Shown here: piece by piece, positions 1-8,393 of the stretch
Numbering within the stretch: the first letter of the stretch is position 1
Layout: the number at the start of each line of letters is the position of its first letter
From: Sphingomonas sp. HMP6
GTDB taxonomy: Bacteria > Pseudomonadota > Alphaproteobacteria > Sphingomonadales > Sphingomonadaceae
Length of the DNA stretch: 64,000 bases
NCBI RefSeq assembly: GCF_013374095.1
Contig: NZ_AP022672.1
Location: 2,745,501 to 2,809,500, forward strand
Reading direction: 5' to 3'
Notes under the pieces: generated by a model
The model's database searches: none
Told to the model about the DNA's origin: nothing
The model's input: the letters and a program-made list of their open reading frames with translations, nothing else
Translations under genes and position numbers: made by a program

Positions 1-463
1 CGAGGCGATCCATTTCACGATCGCACATGACGACGGCATCGGTGCTGAAGATTGGGAAGACGCCGATATCGTGCTGGCCGGCGTTTCGCGCTCCTCCAAG
101 ACGCCGACCTCAATCTACCTCGCCAATCGCGGTTTCAAGACCGCCAATATCCCAATCGTGGTCGAAAGCCCGCCGCCGCCGATCCTGTATGCACTCAAGA
201 ACCCGATTGTCGTCGGGCTTACCACCAGCGCCGATCGCCTGATCCAGGTGCGGCGCAACCGGCTGCTCTCGCTCAATCAAGTGACCGAGACGGCCTATGT
301 CGATCAGGAGGCGGTCGTGCGCGAAGTCGCGTTTGCGCGACGGATGTTCGCCGACAATGGCTGGCCGGTAATTGACGTCACGCGGCGTTCAATCGAGGAG
401 ACGGCTGCCGCAATCATCGCTTTGGTTGGCGAACGGCGTGGCGATACGCGGGCGGAGTCGTGA
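1..463 (+). CDS. ppsR: PEP synthase/PPDK regulatory kinase-phosphorylase (5' truncated)
   Basis: This is the C-terminal part of a DUF299/PPSR family protein. The reading frame is open from base 2, so the gene begins before the window. The family is a bifunctional serine/threonine kinase and Pi-dependent pyrophosphorylase that switches pyruvate phosphate dikinase or PEP synthase on and off. The visible part contains the family signature VSRSSKTPTSIYLANRG followed by KTANIP, and ends in a helical tail with RRSIEETAAAI. The stop codon overlaps the start of the next gene (maf), as expected for the sphingomonad ppsR-maf-aroE-coaE-dnaQ block. Which dikinase it controls cannot be told from this fragment. 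Confidence 0.9.
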   Translation, partial: EAIHFTIAHDDGIGAEDWEDADIVLAGVSRSSKTPTSIYLANRGFKTANIPIVVESPPPPILYALKNPIVVGLTTSADRLIQVRRNRLLSLNQVTETAYVDQEAVVREVAFARRMFADNGWPVIDVTRRSIEETAAAIIALVGERRGDTRAES

Positions 464-1071
464 TGCAGGCGCAACAGCGAATCATCCTGGCATCGCAAAG
501 CAGCGCGCGGCGCGCGATGCTCACCGCCGCGGGGGTTGCTTTCGATGCGGTATCGGCCGCGGTGGATGAAGATTCGGCCAAGGCGGCGTTGCTGAGCGAA
601 GGGCTGGCGGCGCGCGACATGGCCGATGCGCTGGCGGAAATGAAGGCGATCAAGGTCTCGTCCGGGGACGGCCAAGCCTTGGTGCTCGGCTGCGATTCGG
701 TCGTCGCGCTGGAGGATGGCGCGATGCTCGACAAGCCGCGCGATCGGGCCGAGGCAGCGGTCCATTTGCGGCGGCTGTCAGGCAAACGCCACGAATTGGT
801 CAGCGCGGCGGTCATCGCCGAGGGCGGGCGTCCGGTGTGGCGCGTGGTCGATCGTGCCAAGATGCACGTGCGGCCTTTGTCCGACGCCTTTATCGAACAG
901 TATCTCGATCTCGAATGGCCCGACATTGCCGGCTGCGTCGGCTGTTACCGGATCGAAGGGCTTGGCGCGCAATTGTTCAGCCGGATCGAGGGCAGCCATT
1001 TTACCGTGCTCGGCCTGCCGCTGCTGCCGGTGCTCGATTATCTGCGGGTGCGAAGGGTTTTGGCGTCATGA
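463..1071 (+). CDS. maf: Maf-like nucleoside triphosphate pyrophosphatase
   Basis: This is a Maf/Ham1-superfamily protein of about 202 residues. The family hydrolyses non-canonical or methylated nucleoside triphosphates to monophosphates and pyrophosphate, a housecleaning role sometimes linked to cell division arrest. The N-terminal IILASQSSARR motif (SxSxRR, about residues 7-17) and the LVLGCDSVV segment with the likely base aspartate are visible. The ATG at 463 overlaps the ppsR stop; a GTG at 460 is an equally possible start. Its stop overlaps the aroE start, indicating translational coupling. Whether it prefers dTTP/UTP (YhdE-like) or 7-methyl-GTP (YceF-like) is not resolved. Confidence 0.92.
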   Translation: MQAQQRIILASQSSARRAMLTAAGVAFDAVSAAVDEDSAKAALLSEGLAARDMADALAEMKAIKVSSGDGQALVLGCDSVVALEDGAMLDKPRDRAEAAVHLRRLSGKRHELVSAAVIAEGGRPVWRVVDRAKMHVRPLSDAFIEQYLDLEWPDIAGCVGCYRIEGLGAQLFSRIEGSHFTVLGLPLLPVLDYLRVRRVLAS

Positions 1072-1880
1072 TGTTTGCTGAAGTGATCGGGGACCCGATC
1101 GCGCATTCCAAATCGCCGGTGATCCATAAATTCTGGATCGAGGCCGCGGGGATCGACGCCGATTATGCGCGGCATCATGTCGTGCCGGCCGATCTGGCCG
1201 ACTATCTCGTCACTGCGCGTACCAACCCCGAGTGGCGCGGGTGCAATGTCACGCTGCCCCATAAGGTCGCGGTCATGGATCTGGTCGATGATCCAGGCGA
1301 CATCCGTGGGACGATCGGCGCGATGAACACGATCCTGCGGCAGGAGGATGGATCGCTGATCGGCACCAACACCGATGCGGCGGGCTTCTACGCGCCGATC
1401 GCCGAGCTCGATCTGGCGGGTGCGCCGGTGGTGGTGATCGGCGCGGGCGGTGCGGCGCGCGCGGTGCTGTTCGCATTGTCGCGGCTTGGCGTCGGCCCGG
1501 TGACGATCCTGAACCGCAATGTGCTGAAGGCGGCTGCCTTGCTCTCGTCGTTCGGCTTGAAGGGACAAGCGCTGGCGCTCGACGCGAAGCTTCCCCCGGC
1601 CGCCTTGCTCGTCAACGCCAGTTCGCTTGGCATGGCGGGGCAAGCGCCGCTCGATCTCAACCTCGACGCGCTGCCCGACGATGCGGTCGTCTATGATGTC
1701 GTCTACGCGCCGCTCGAAACCGATTTGCTTGCCACGGCACGCGCGCGCGATCTGGAGACGGTGGACGGGCTCGACATGTTGATCGGGCAAGCCGCGCTGG
1801 CGTTCGAATTGTTCTTCGGCGTGGCCCCCCCGCGCGATGAGGCCAGCGATACCGCACTTCGGGCGCTGTTGACGGCATGA
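1068..1880 (+). CDS. aroE: Shikimate dehydrogenase (NADP+)
   Basis: AroE reduces 3-dehydroshikimate to shikimate with NADPH in aromatic amino acid synthesis. The protein is 270 residues, normal for the family. The substrate-binding SKSP motif is at about residues 14-17 and NVTLPHK carries the catalytic lysine at about residue 66. A GAGGAARAVL nucleotide-binding loop and the C-terminal DGLDMLIGQAALAFELF helix follow. The start at 1068 gives a 4-base ATGA overlap with maf; ATG 1071 is an alternative. It overlaps coaE by 4 bases at its 3' end. Confidence 0.96.
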   Translation: MMFAEVIGDPIAHSKSPVIHKFWIEAAGIDADYARHHVVPADLADYLVTARTNPEWRGCNVTLPHKVAVMDLVDDPGDIRGTIGAMNTILRQEDGSLIGTNTDAAGFYAPIAELDLAGAPVVVIGAGGAARAVLFALSRLGVGPVTILNRNVLKAAALLSSFGLKGQALALDAKLPPAALLVNASSLGMAGQAPLDLNLDALPDDAVVYDVVYAPLETDLLATARARDLETVDGLDMLIGQAALAFELFFGVAPPRDEASDTALRALLTA

Positions 1881-2491
1881 CGTCAGGCAGCCCCATGACG
1901 GTCGGTCTGACCGGCTCGATCGGGATGGGCAAATCGACCGTCGCCGCGATGTTTATCGAGGCCGGTATCCCGGTGTTCGATTCCGATGCCGAGGTTCACG
2001 CATTGCAAGGCGCAGGCGGGCGGCTGGTGCCCGCAATCGCGGCGGCGTTCCCCGGCTCGACGCGCGATGGAAGCGTCGATCGCGCACTGCTCGGGCCGAT
2101 GGTGCTGGGCGATCCGGCGGCGTTGAAACGGCTCGAGGCGATCGTGCATCCGGCAGTCGGCGAAGAGCGCGCGGCGTTTCTGGCAACCAACGCCGACGCG
2201 CCGATCGTGGTGTTCGACGTGCCCTTGCTGTTCGAGACAGGAGGCGAGTCGCGAGTCGATTGCGTCGTGGTGGTATCCGCGCCTGCCGATGTGCAGCGCG
2301 CCCGCGTGCTCAGTCGGCCCGGCATGTCGGTCGAGAAGTTCGAGGCGATTCGCGCCATGCAATTGCCCGACGCGGAAAAAGTCGCGCGAGCCGACTTTGT
2401 CGTGCCGACCGGAGGATCGCACGAGGAGACCCGCCGCGCGGTCCACGCCATCATCGCTTGCCTAGCGGCGCGCGAACCCCCATCATCGTAA
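1877..2491 (+). CDS. coaE: Dephospho-CoA kinase
   Basis: CoaE phosphorylates the 3'-hydroxyl of dephospho-CoA, the last step of coenzyme A synthesis, in the cytoplasm. The P-loop GLTGSIGMGKST lies at residues 10-21, followed by FDSDAEVHAL and the VVFDVPLLFETG segment typical of the family. The length of 204 residues is normal. The chosen ATG overlaps the aroE stop by 4 bases; a second ATG at 1895, six codons in, would sit directly before the P-loop strand and is possible. It is followed by dnaQ after 4 bases. Confidence 0.96.
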   Translation: MTSGSPMTVGLTGSIGMGKSTVAAMFIEAGIPVFDSDAEVHALQGAGGRLVPAIAAAFPGSTRDGSVDRALLGPMVLGDPAALKRLEAIVHPAVGEERAAFLATNADAPIVVFDVPLLFETGGESRVDCVVVVSAPADVQRARVLSRPGMSVEKFEAIRAMQLPDAEKVARADFVVPTGGSHEETRRAVHAIIACLAAREPPSS

Positions 2492-2495
2492 GACC

Positions 2496-3188
2496 ATGCG
2501 CGAGATCGTCTTCGATACCGAGACTACCGGATTCAGTTTCACCGACGGCGACCGTATGGTCGAGATCGGGTGTCTCGAGATGATCAACCGGGTCGAAACC
2601 GGGCGCACCTTTCACGCGTACTTCCATCCCGAACGCACGATGCCGCCCGAGGCGCAGCGCGTCCACGGCCTGAGCGATGCGTTCCTCGCCGACAAGCCGC
2701 TGTTCGTGCAGCAAGCCGACGCATTGCTGGAGTTTTTGGGCGACAGCCCGCTGGTCGCGCACAATGCGAGCTTCGATTTCGGCTTCCTCAATGGGGAATT
2801 GCAACGCTGCGGGCGCGGCACCGTTGGTTTGCACCGGATGGTCGACACCGTTGCAATGGCACGGATGCGGCATCCGGGCGCAAAGCACAGCCTCGATGCG
2901 CTATGCGGCCGCTTCGGTATCGATCGCAGCCACCGGACGCTGCACGGCGCGCTCCTTGACGCGCAATTGCTGGCGCAAGTCTATGTCGAGCTCACCGGCG
3001 GGCGGCAGATCGGCCTTGGCCTGGTCAGCGATGTGGTGGTCGAGGCGGCGCCGAGTGCGCCACTTGCCCCCGCGATCGTCCGTCCGGCGCGCATATTCGC
3101 GATCAGCGAAGCGGATCGCGCGCGGCACGTCGCTTTCATGAAAACCGTCGTTAATCCATTGTGGGGGAGCGAAGCGGTCGCGCAATAG
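2496..3188 (+). CDS. dnaQ: DNA polymerase III epsilon subunit (3'-5' exonuclease)
   Basis: This is the proofreading subunit of the replicative polymerase. The three DEDDh exonuclease motifs are complete: Exo I FDTETTGF with D7 and E9, Exo II HNASFDFGFL with D94, and Exo III HRTLHGALLDAQLL with H150 and D155. A short C-terminal tail after residue about 185 would contact the alpha subunit. The 230-residue length fits the family. It is the last gene of the first co-directional block and is followed by a 90-base gap before hpf. Confidence 0.96.
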   Translation: MREIVFDTETTGFSFTDGDRMVEIGCLEMINRVETGRTFHAYFHPERTMPPEAQRVHGLSDAFLADKPLFVQQADALLEFLGDSPLVAHNASFDFGFLNGELQRCGRGTVGLHRMVDTVAMARMRHPGAKHSLDALCGRFGIDRSHRTLHGALLDAQLLAQVYVELTGGRQIGLGLVSDVVVEAAPSAPLAPAIVRPARIFAISEADRARHVAFMKTVVNPLWGSEAVAQ

Positions 3189-3277
3189 TTTGAAGGGGGT
3201 CGAGGTATCCGATTGATACCGTCCACCGGTCGGGCGATCGTCACAGGCGACGCCGGCCGAACCTAAGGAGAATGCTC

Positions 3278-3865
3278 ATGGATATTCGGGTTTCCGGCCA
3301 TCAGGTCGAAACGGGCGAGGCGCTCAGAACCCATGTCGACGAGCGACTTCAGGGCATCGCCACCAAATATTTCGCGCGCGCCATTTCGTCGCAGGTCACG
3401 TTCGGCAAGGGGCCGCACGACAATCGCTTCACCTGTGACATCGTTGCGCACGTCATGCAGGGGCTGATCCTGAAGGGCAGCGGCGACGCGGCCGATGCCC
3501 ATGCCGCGTTCGAGGGTGCGGCCGGCAAGATCGAGAAGCAATTGCGCCGCTATATGCGCCGCTTGAAGGACCGCAACGCTGGTGTCGCCACCGCGATCGA
3601 AGCCCAGGCCGTGAATGCGGCGGATAATGCCGGTTACACGCTGTTTCAGGAAAATGTGGCCGAGGAAGAGGTCGAGGATTTCCCGCTGATCGTGGCGGAA
3701 ACGCGCGTCGACGTGCCCGACGCGACGGTGTCGGATGCGGTGATGATGCTCGATTTGCGCAACACCACGGCGTTGCTGTTCCGCAATTCGGGGTCAGGCA
3801 CCTACAATATGGTCTATCGCCGCGGTGACGGGACGATCGGCTGGGTTGAGCCGCAACGGCAATAG
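3278..3865 (+). CDS. hpf: Ribosome hibernation promoting factor, long form
   Basis: This is a long-type HPF/RaiA protein of 195 residues that binds the 30S subunit and, through its C-terminal domain, dimerises 70S ribosomes into inactive 100S particles. The N-terminal S30AE domain (about residues 1-110) begins DIRVSGHQVETGEALRTHV. After a linker comes the C-terminal domain with FRNSGSGTYNMVYRRGDGTIGWVEP. The ATG at 3278 is preferred over the ATG at 3272 because the AAGGAG at 3265-3270 is 7 bases from the former and only 1 from the latter. It precedes ptsN as in many proteobacteria, but rpoN is not upstream here; dnaQ is. Confidence 0.94.
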   Translation: MDIRVSGHQVETGEALRTHVDERLQGIATKYFARAISSQVTFGKGPHDNRFTCDIVAHVMQGLILKGSGDAADAHAAFEGAAGKIEKQLRRYMRRLKDRNAGVATAIEAQAVNAADNAGYTLFQENVAEEEVEDFPLIVAETRVDVPDATVSDAVMMLDLRNTTALLFRNSGSGTYNMVYRRGDGTIGWVEPQRQ

Positions 3866-3918
3866 GCCGAACTCCCAGCGGATCGCTCGTGCTTTCGCAC
3901 CGCGGACAACGCCGCTAT

Positions 3919-3953
3919 GGGCCCGCGTCTCGGCATGTGCGATGCGCGGGCCC
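3919..3953 (+). promoter_or_regulatory. Inverted repeat between hpf and ptsN
   Basis: A perfect 9-base inverted repeat, GGGCCCGCG at 3919-3927 and CGCGGGCCC at 3945-3953, can be extended inside by GCAT/ATGC. It ends just before the AAGGA ribosome binding site (3955-3959) of ptsN. No T run follows, so it is more likely an attenuator, an RNA processing or stability hairpin, or a weak terminator than a standard intrinsic terminator. Confidence 0.45.
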
Positions 3954-3964
3954 CAAGGATTGTG

Positions 3965-4432
3965 ATGACCGACCTCCACGATATTCTTTCGCCAGAGGCG
4001 GTGCTGGAACATGTCAGCGCGGGTACCCGCAAGGCGCTGTTCCAGCATCTCGCCGCGGCTGCGGCCGCAGCCTATGGACTCGATCCGGCCGTTGTGGCGG
4101 CGGCTGTCGCGGCGCGCGAAAAGCTGGGGTCCACGGCGTTCGGTGCGGGCGTGGCGACGCCGCACGGCAAGGTGCCAGGTCTGACGCACGTCTGCGCAGT
4201 CTTCGCACGGCTCAGCAACCCGCTCGATTTCGACGCAGTGGATGATCTGCCGGTCGACATCGTTTTCATGCTGCTCTCGCCGCCCGATGCCGGTGCCGAC
4301 CATTTGAAGGCGCTCGCGCGTATCTCGCGCACGCTGCGCGACCAGGCGTTCGTCGACAAATTGCGCGGTGCCGGATCGCGCGACGCACTGGTCGCGTTGC
4401 TGAGCGCCGATGCCGTGTGCGACGCGGCCTGA
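3965..4432 (+). CDS. ptsN: PTS IIA-like nitrogen regulatory protein
   Basis: PtsN (EIIA-Ntr) is the terminal phosphoacceptor of the nitrogen PTS and regulates potassium, nitrogen and stress functions rather than sugar uptake. The 155-residue protein begins MTDLHDILSPEAVLEHV. The phosphorylated histidine is H67 in FGAGVATPHGKVPGL. The ATG at 3965 is supported by AAGGA five bases upstream; the in-frame ATG at 3917 would place the hairpin repeat in the coding region. No EI-Ntr or NPr gene is in the window. Confidence 0.95.
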   Translation: MTDLHDILSPEAVLEHVSAGTRKALFQHLAAAAAAAYGLDPAVVAAAVAAREKLGSTAFGAGVATPHGKVPGLTHVCAVFARLSNPLDFDAVDDLPVDIVFMLLSPPDAGADHLKALARISRTLRDQAFVDKLRGAGSRDALVALLSADAVCDAA

Positions 4433-4433
4433 G

Positions 4434-4892
4434 ATGGAACGCCCGCCCGCCGGGGAAGCGGCGCATTTCCGCGCGCTCGAATCGCTCTATGCGGCGGCAC
4501 CGATCAATCGCCTGTTTGATTCCACGCTCGAAATTCCCGAGGCAGGCATCGCCCGAATCCATTTCACCCTCGACGAACGGTATTTCCACGCCGCCGGCGC
4601 TGCGCACGGGACGAGCTATTTCAAGATGCTCGACGATGCCGCCTTCTATGCCGCGAACAGTTTGGTGACCGATCGTTTCCTGCTGACGACGGCATTCAAC
4701 TTGCTACTGACCAAGCCGCTGCGGGCCGGACCGGTCACGGCCGAGGGTCGCTGGGTTTCAGGACAGCGGCGGGTCTTCGTTGCCGAGGCGCGGCTGATCG
4801 ATGCGGAGGGCGACGAAGCGGCGCGCGGCACCGGTACCTTTATGCGCTCGCAAATCCCGCTCGCCGGGTTGCCGGGGTATCGCGCTTCGTGA
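4434..4892 (+). CDS. PaaI-family hotdog thioesterase
   Basis: This is a 152-residue single hotdog-domain protein of the PaaI/4HBT superfamily, which hydrolyses acyl-CoA thioesters in the cytoplasm. The hotdog helix region is FHAAGAAHGTSYFKMLDDAAFYAANSL, with the HG-x-x-x-x-x-x-D pattern typical of these enzymes, followed by strands FLLTTAFNLLLTKPL and RRVFVAEARLID. The ATG is one base after the ptsN stop; an upstream in-frame ATG at 4410 would overlap ptsN. Substrate is unknown. Confidence 0.8.
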   Translation: MERPPAGEAAHFRALESLYAAAPINRLFDSTLEIPEAGIARIHFTLDERYFHAAGAAHGTSYFKMLDDAAFYAANSLVTDRFLLTTAFNLLLTKPLRAGPVTAEGRWVSGQRRVFVAEARLIDAEGDEAARGTGTFMRSQIPLAGLPGYRAS

Positions 4893-5230
4893 GCGCTACG
4901 CTGCCGACCGGGATGCTCGTGTCGGCCCTGCTCAAGCGCGTGAACGATGCCGGGGGGATGGGCATGGTGCGCGCGCGCGGCGACGCCGAATCCGGCGCGA
5001 TCCTGCTCATTTTGAATGAAGAGCGTGGCGTATCGCGGCTCATGGAACGCGCGCTCGACCCGTCGGGCAAGCCCATCCTGGCAGGCGCTGGCCCGAACGA
5101 TCCACAAGATATAGCGGCGCGCGAAGCGTATTGGCGCAAGCGGCGAGCAGGCGATCCGGATTTGTGGGTGATCGAACTGGACATCGCATCGGCAGAACGA
5201 TTCGCCGCAGAAACGATCTGCGGTGGTTGA
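4889..5230 (+). CDS. DUF1491 family protein
   Basis: This small protein of 113 residues belongs to the alphaproteobacterial DUF1491 family. It starts with GTG in a 4-base overlap with the thioesterase gene. Features seen are LVSALLKRVNDAGGMGMVRARGD near the N-terminus, a middle block RLMERALDP, and the C-terminal DPDLWVIELD. No catalytic motif or membrane segment is visible. The function of the family is not known. The overlap suggests co-expression with ptsN and the thioesterase. Confidence 0.85.
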   Translation: MSATLPTGMLVSALLKRVNDAGGMGMVRARGDAESGAILLILNEERGVSRLMERALDPSGKPILAGAGPNDPQDIAAREAYWRKRRAGDPDLWVIELDIASAERFAAETICGG

Positions 5231-5385
5231 CTGCGCTGCGTTGCACAACGATAGGCCGCGCTCTTAGTCACGGGCGTTGTGCCGTGCCGGGTGCGATCCG
5301 GCTTGGTTACGCAGTCGGGGGGATGTCCGGGTGGACGACGTCGTGTCGTTCATGTCCGCGCACCAACCGCATTTTAGTCGCTTTC

Positions 5386-6063
5386 ATGTCGTTTTCGAAT
5401 CGCGTCGCTACCTTTGCGACGGTTACCTTCGCCCTTGCCGCCCTGATCGGCATCGGCTCTCCCGGCTTTGCGCAGGAAATCAACCGCGCCATTAACGAGC
5501 CGGCTGTCGCTTCGGTTCCAGCTCGGGCGACACCAATGCAGTCGATTGAGGTTCAGGCGACCCTCGCCCCGGCAATCGCGACCAGTACCGCACCGACTTC
5601 CCCTTTCCAGGCAGAAGCTAGCGATGATCTTCAAGCGGGCGATACCGTTGAATATGGTACGCTCGCGGCCGCCGTTGCCGCTCAATCCGTCCCTGACACG
5701 ATCGCAGAGGACCTGCAGTGCATGGCCGGCGCGATTTATTTCGAGGCCAAGGGTGAGCCACTGAGCGGCCAGCTCGCGGTCGCCGAAGTGATTCTCAACC
5801 GCGCCAAATCGGGCCGCTTCCCCAAATCGGTCTGCTCGGTGGTCACGCAGCGCGGGCAATTCTCGTTCGTGCGCGGTGGCCGCATTCCGGCGATCTCGCT
5901 CAACAAGCAGTATCGCACGGCGGTAGCCGTGGCGCGGGTCGCCTTGGCCGATGCGTGGGACAGCCCGGCCTCGGGCGCGATGTATTTCCATGCGCGCCGG
6001 GTCTCGCCAAGCTGGAATCGCGTGCAGGTCGCCGCGATCGGCAATCACGTCTTCTATCGCTGA
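5386..6063 (+). CDS. Secreted SleB-like cell wall hydrolase
   Basis: This 225-residue protein starts with a signal peptide (MSFSNRVATFATVTFALAAL to GFAQ), then a low-complexity linker rich in A, T, P and S, then a Hydrolase_2/SleB domain. The domain shows LQCMAGAIYFEAKGEP with the conserved catalytic glutamate, AVAEVILNRAKSGRFP, CSVVTQRGQFSFV and the C-terminal GNHVFYR. Such enzymes cleave glycan strands of peptidoglycan in the periplasm. The ATG at 5386 is chosen because it begins the signal peptide; upstream in-frame sequence is not signal-like. It stands alone, with 155 bases upstream holding no clear gene. Confidence 0.88.
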   Translation: MSFSNRVATFATVTFALAALIGIGSPGFAQEINRAINEPAVASVPARATPMQSIEVQATLAPAIATSTAPTSPFQAEASDDLQAGDTVEYGTLAAAVAAQSVPDTIAEDLQCMAGAIYFEAKGEPLSGQLAVAEVILNRAKSGRFPKSVCSVVTQRGQFSFVRGGRIPAISLNKQYRTAVAVARVALADAWDSPASGAMYFHARRVSPSWNRVQVAAIGNHVFYR

Positions 6064-6113
6064 TAGGCGCGTGTCGGATTTGACGCGTTCGTGAAATGTT
6101 CTAGAGTCGGGTG

Positions 6114-6620
6114 ATGCTTCGAACGTCGCCCGATTCAGTGTCAGATGCGTGTGTCGATCATCCCGGTTCGCCGCTGTGCGCCACCGATGTGGCGCGCGGC
6201 ACGATCCGGATGTTGCTCCGCCACGATTTGGTCGCGCTCTGTGAAGTGCCGCTCGACGGCAATCGCCGTGCCGATCTCATGGCGATCGACGCGCGCGGCC
6301 AGATCGTGATCGTCGAGATCAAGGTTTCACGTGCCGATTTACTGGGTGACGCGAAATGGCCCGACTATCTCGGGTGCTGCGATCGCTATTATTGGGCGGT
6401 TCCCGCCGGGTTCGACTTGCGTCCGCTCGACGGCCCCGCATTCCTGCCGGATCGGACCGGCATTATCGTCGCCGATCGCTACGATGCGGCGATCCTGCGC
6501 GGGGCACATAGCGAAGCGCTCTCCGCGGCAACCCGCAAGCGGGTAACGCTGGCCTTTGCCCGGCGTGCGGGACGGCGACTGATCGGCCTGATCGATCCCG
6601 ACGCGCAGCCGCTGCTTTAA
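6114..6620 (+). CDS. mmcB: MmcB-family DNA repair protein
   Basis: This 168-residue protein matches the alphaproteobacterial MmcB family, a restriction-endonuclease-fold protein implicated in mitomycin C resistance and repair in Caulobacter. The nuclease-like core is visible as RRADLMAID, then IVIVEIKVSRADLLGDAKWPDY, giving a D...ExK arrangement, followed by CDRYYWAVP. Start could be GTG 6111 or ATG 6114. It converges with the ankyrin gene, overlapping by 4 bases. Function is by family resemblance. Confidence 0.85.
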   Translation: MLRTSPDSVSDACVDHPGSPLCATDVARGTIRMLLRHDLVALCEVPLDGNRRADLMAIDARGQIVIVEIKVSRADLLGDAKWPDYLGCCDRYYWAVPAGFDLRPLDGPAFLPDRTGIIVADRYDAAILRGAHSEALSAATRKRVTLAFARRAGRRLIGLIDPDAQPLL

Positions 6621-7234
6621 AGCTTCGGACCCGACACGGCGCGGCGCGTTTTTTTCGGCGTGGCATCGATGATGGCGGCGATGGCGGGGGAGCGCGTATC
6701 CTGATGCGCGTAATCGCGTGCCGAAAAGCCTTGCAGCCGGTCGGTCTGATCAGGATCGCCACCAAGATCGAGCATTTCGCGCACCATCGCCTGGTCGCGG
6801 CGCTGCACCGCGACGATCAGTGCGGTCTCGCCGCTTGAATTGCCCAAATTGGGATTAGCGCCCCCTTTCACGAGCGGGCTGATCATTTCCGTGCGCCCCA
6901 GCCGTGCCGCGATCAACAATGCGGTTTCGCCTTTGCCATCCCGCAAATTGGCGTCGGCACCCTTGGACAGCAAATAGCTTAGATAGGGCAGGTCGCCGCG
7001 CCGTGCGACGATGTGCAGCGCACCCTCCCCCGACACCACGTCGCGCGTGTTGACGACGGTCGCGCCGGGCTTGTCGAGAAAGGCGATAACCTCGTCATTC
7101 TTCGAATCCTTGACCGCCTGCAGGAATTTATACCCCTGCGATTGTCCAAGCTGAGCTGCCGCGGGGCCTGCGATCAGCAATGCCGTCGGCGCGGCAATCA
7201 GGGCGAGGGATAGCGAAGCGGCACGGAAAAGCAT
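6617..7234 (-). CDS. Secreted ankyrin-repeat protein
   Basis: This is a periplasmic or exported protein of 205 residues with a clear signal peptide, MLFRAASLSLALIAAPTALL ending AGPAAAQ. About four ankyrin repeats follow, with recurring elements GEGALHIVARRGDLPYLSYLL, GKGETALLIAARLGRTEMI and SGETALIVAVQRRDQAMVREML. The basic tail ends KKTRRAVSGPKL. An upstream ATG at 7276 would add 14 residues before the signal peptide; ATG 7234 has a better AGGAC site. Ankyrin proteins bind other proteins, and the partner is unknown. Confidence 0.82.
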   Translation of the reverse strand: MLFRAASLSLALIAAPTALLIAGPAAAQLGQSQGYKFLQAVKDSKNDEVIAFLDKPGATVVNTRDVVSGEGALHIVARRGDLPYLSYLLSKGADANLRDGKGETALLIAARLGRTEMISPLVKGGANPNLGNSSGETALIVAVQRRDQAMVREMLDLGGDPDQTDRLQGFSARDYAHQDTRSPAIAAIIDATPKKTRRAVSGPKL

Positions 7235-7325
7235 CGAACACGTCCTGGCTGATAATTGGGCGTTGGCGTTAGTCATGGACTCTGGCGGATGGTGGCAAAC
7301 CTTGCACCTTCCCGCCTAACAGATC

Positions 7326-7931
7326 ATGGCTGGCCACGCCATGAACCAGATTTTCCGCGCCGTCTCCATCCTCCTGCTCGCCGTCTTGCCGGTCGCGTGC
7401 GGTCCCGCCACGCCGGAGCGCGCGCCGCTGGACGGCGTCAAGATTGGCGGACCGTTCAGCTTGATCGACCAGGACGGCAAGCCGCGCACCGATCGCGATT
7501 TCGCCGGGCGCTATCGCATCGTTTATTTCGGCTACACTTTCTGCCCCGATGTCTGCCCGACCGACGTTCAGACGATCGGCGCGGCGCTACGGGCGTTCGA
7601 GAAGCAGGATGCGGCGCGGGCGGCGAAGGTCGTGCCGATCTTCGTGACGGTCGATCCCAAGCGCGATACCCCGGCGGTGTTGAAGGCGTTCGTTTCGGCG
7701 TTCCACCCACGCATGGTCGGCCTTACCGGCACGCCAGAAGCGATCGCCGCAGCGGCCAAGGCCTATGGCATCTATGCCGAAGCGGAAAAGCCTAATGCCG
7801 ACGGCGGCTATCTCGTCGCGCACAGCCGCTTTGCGTATCTGATGGATCCGGCGGGCAAGCCCGTTGCGCTGCTGCCGCAGGACAAGACGCCGAAGGATGT
7901 CGCGGCGGAACTCGATCGCTGGGTGCGCTGA
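7326..7931 (+). CDS. SCO1/SenC family copper-binding lipoprotein
   Basis: SCO proteins deliver copper to the CuA site of cytochrome c oxidase or act as periplasmic thiol reductases. The protein carries a lipoprotein signal ending LPVAC, so it should be anchored at the inner membrane facing the periplasm. The copper-binding CPDVC motif lies in VYFGYTFCPDVCPTDVQ, and the later histidine is in GYLVAHSRFAYLMDP. The length is 201 residues. ATG 7341, five codons later, is an equally good start. Its stop is 2 bases from the YcgN-like gene. Confidence 0.92.
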   Translation: MAGHAMNQIFRAVSILLLAVLPVACGPATPERAPLDGVKIGGPFSLIDQDGKPRTDRDFAGRYRIVYFGYTFCPDVCPTDVQTIGAALRAFEKQDAARAAKVVPIFVTVDPKRDTPAVLKAFVSAFHPRMVGLTGTPEAIAAAAKAYGIYAEAEKPNADGGYLVAHSRFAYLMDPAGKPVALLPQDKTPKDVAAELDRWVR

Positions 7932-7933
7932 CG

Positions 7934-8371
7934 ATGTCGGAAAGCGGCAAATTCTGGGAAGAACCGATCGACACGCTCGATCGCGGGCAGTGGGAGGCGT
8001 TGTGCGACGGCTGCGGCAAATGCTGTGTCCACAAGCTCGAGGATGAGGAAACCGGCGAGCTTTTGCCGACCAACGTGTCGTGCCGCCTGCTCGACCGCGC
8101 GACAGCGCAATGTTCGAACTACAAGCATCGCCACGCTTATGTCAGCGAATGCGTGCGGTTGAGCCGCGACAATGTCCGGACGATCGACTGGTTGCCCGCG
8201 ACCTGTGCGTATCGGCTGCGCGCGGCGAACGAGCCGTTGCACGACTGGCACTATCTCGTTTCCGGCGACCGTGAATCGGTCCACCGCGCGGGTCAATCGG
8301 TGCGCGGCTGGACGGTCTCGGAGGACGATGCCGGCGAGCTCGAATTTCATCTGGTCGACCGCGAGCTGTGA
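7934..8371 (+). CDS. YcgN/UPF0260 cysteine cluster protein
   Basis: This 145-residue cytoplasmic protein belongs to the YcgN (UPF0260) family. A zinc- or iron-sulfur-like cysteine cluster is visible: CDGCGKCCVHKLED near residue 24, then SCRLLD, CSNYKHR, CVRLS and CAYRL. The family is widespread in proteobacteria but of unknown function. It lies directly after the SCO gene and 22 bases before the metallopeptidase gene, so the three are probably one transcript. Confidence 0.88.
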   Translation: MSESGKFWEEPIDTLDRGQWEALCDGCGKCCVHKLEDEETGELLPTNVSCRLLDRATAQCSNYKHRHAYVSECVRLSRDNVRTIDWLPATCAYRLRAANEPLHDWHYLVSGDRESVHRAGQSVRGWTVSEDDAGELEFHLVDREL

Positions 8372-8393
8372 CGCCAATTGGGGTCGGGGCGGC

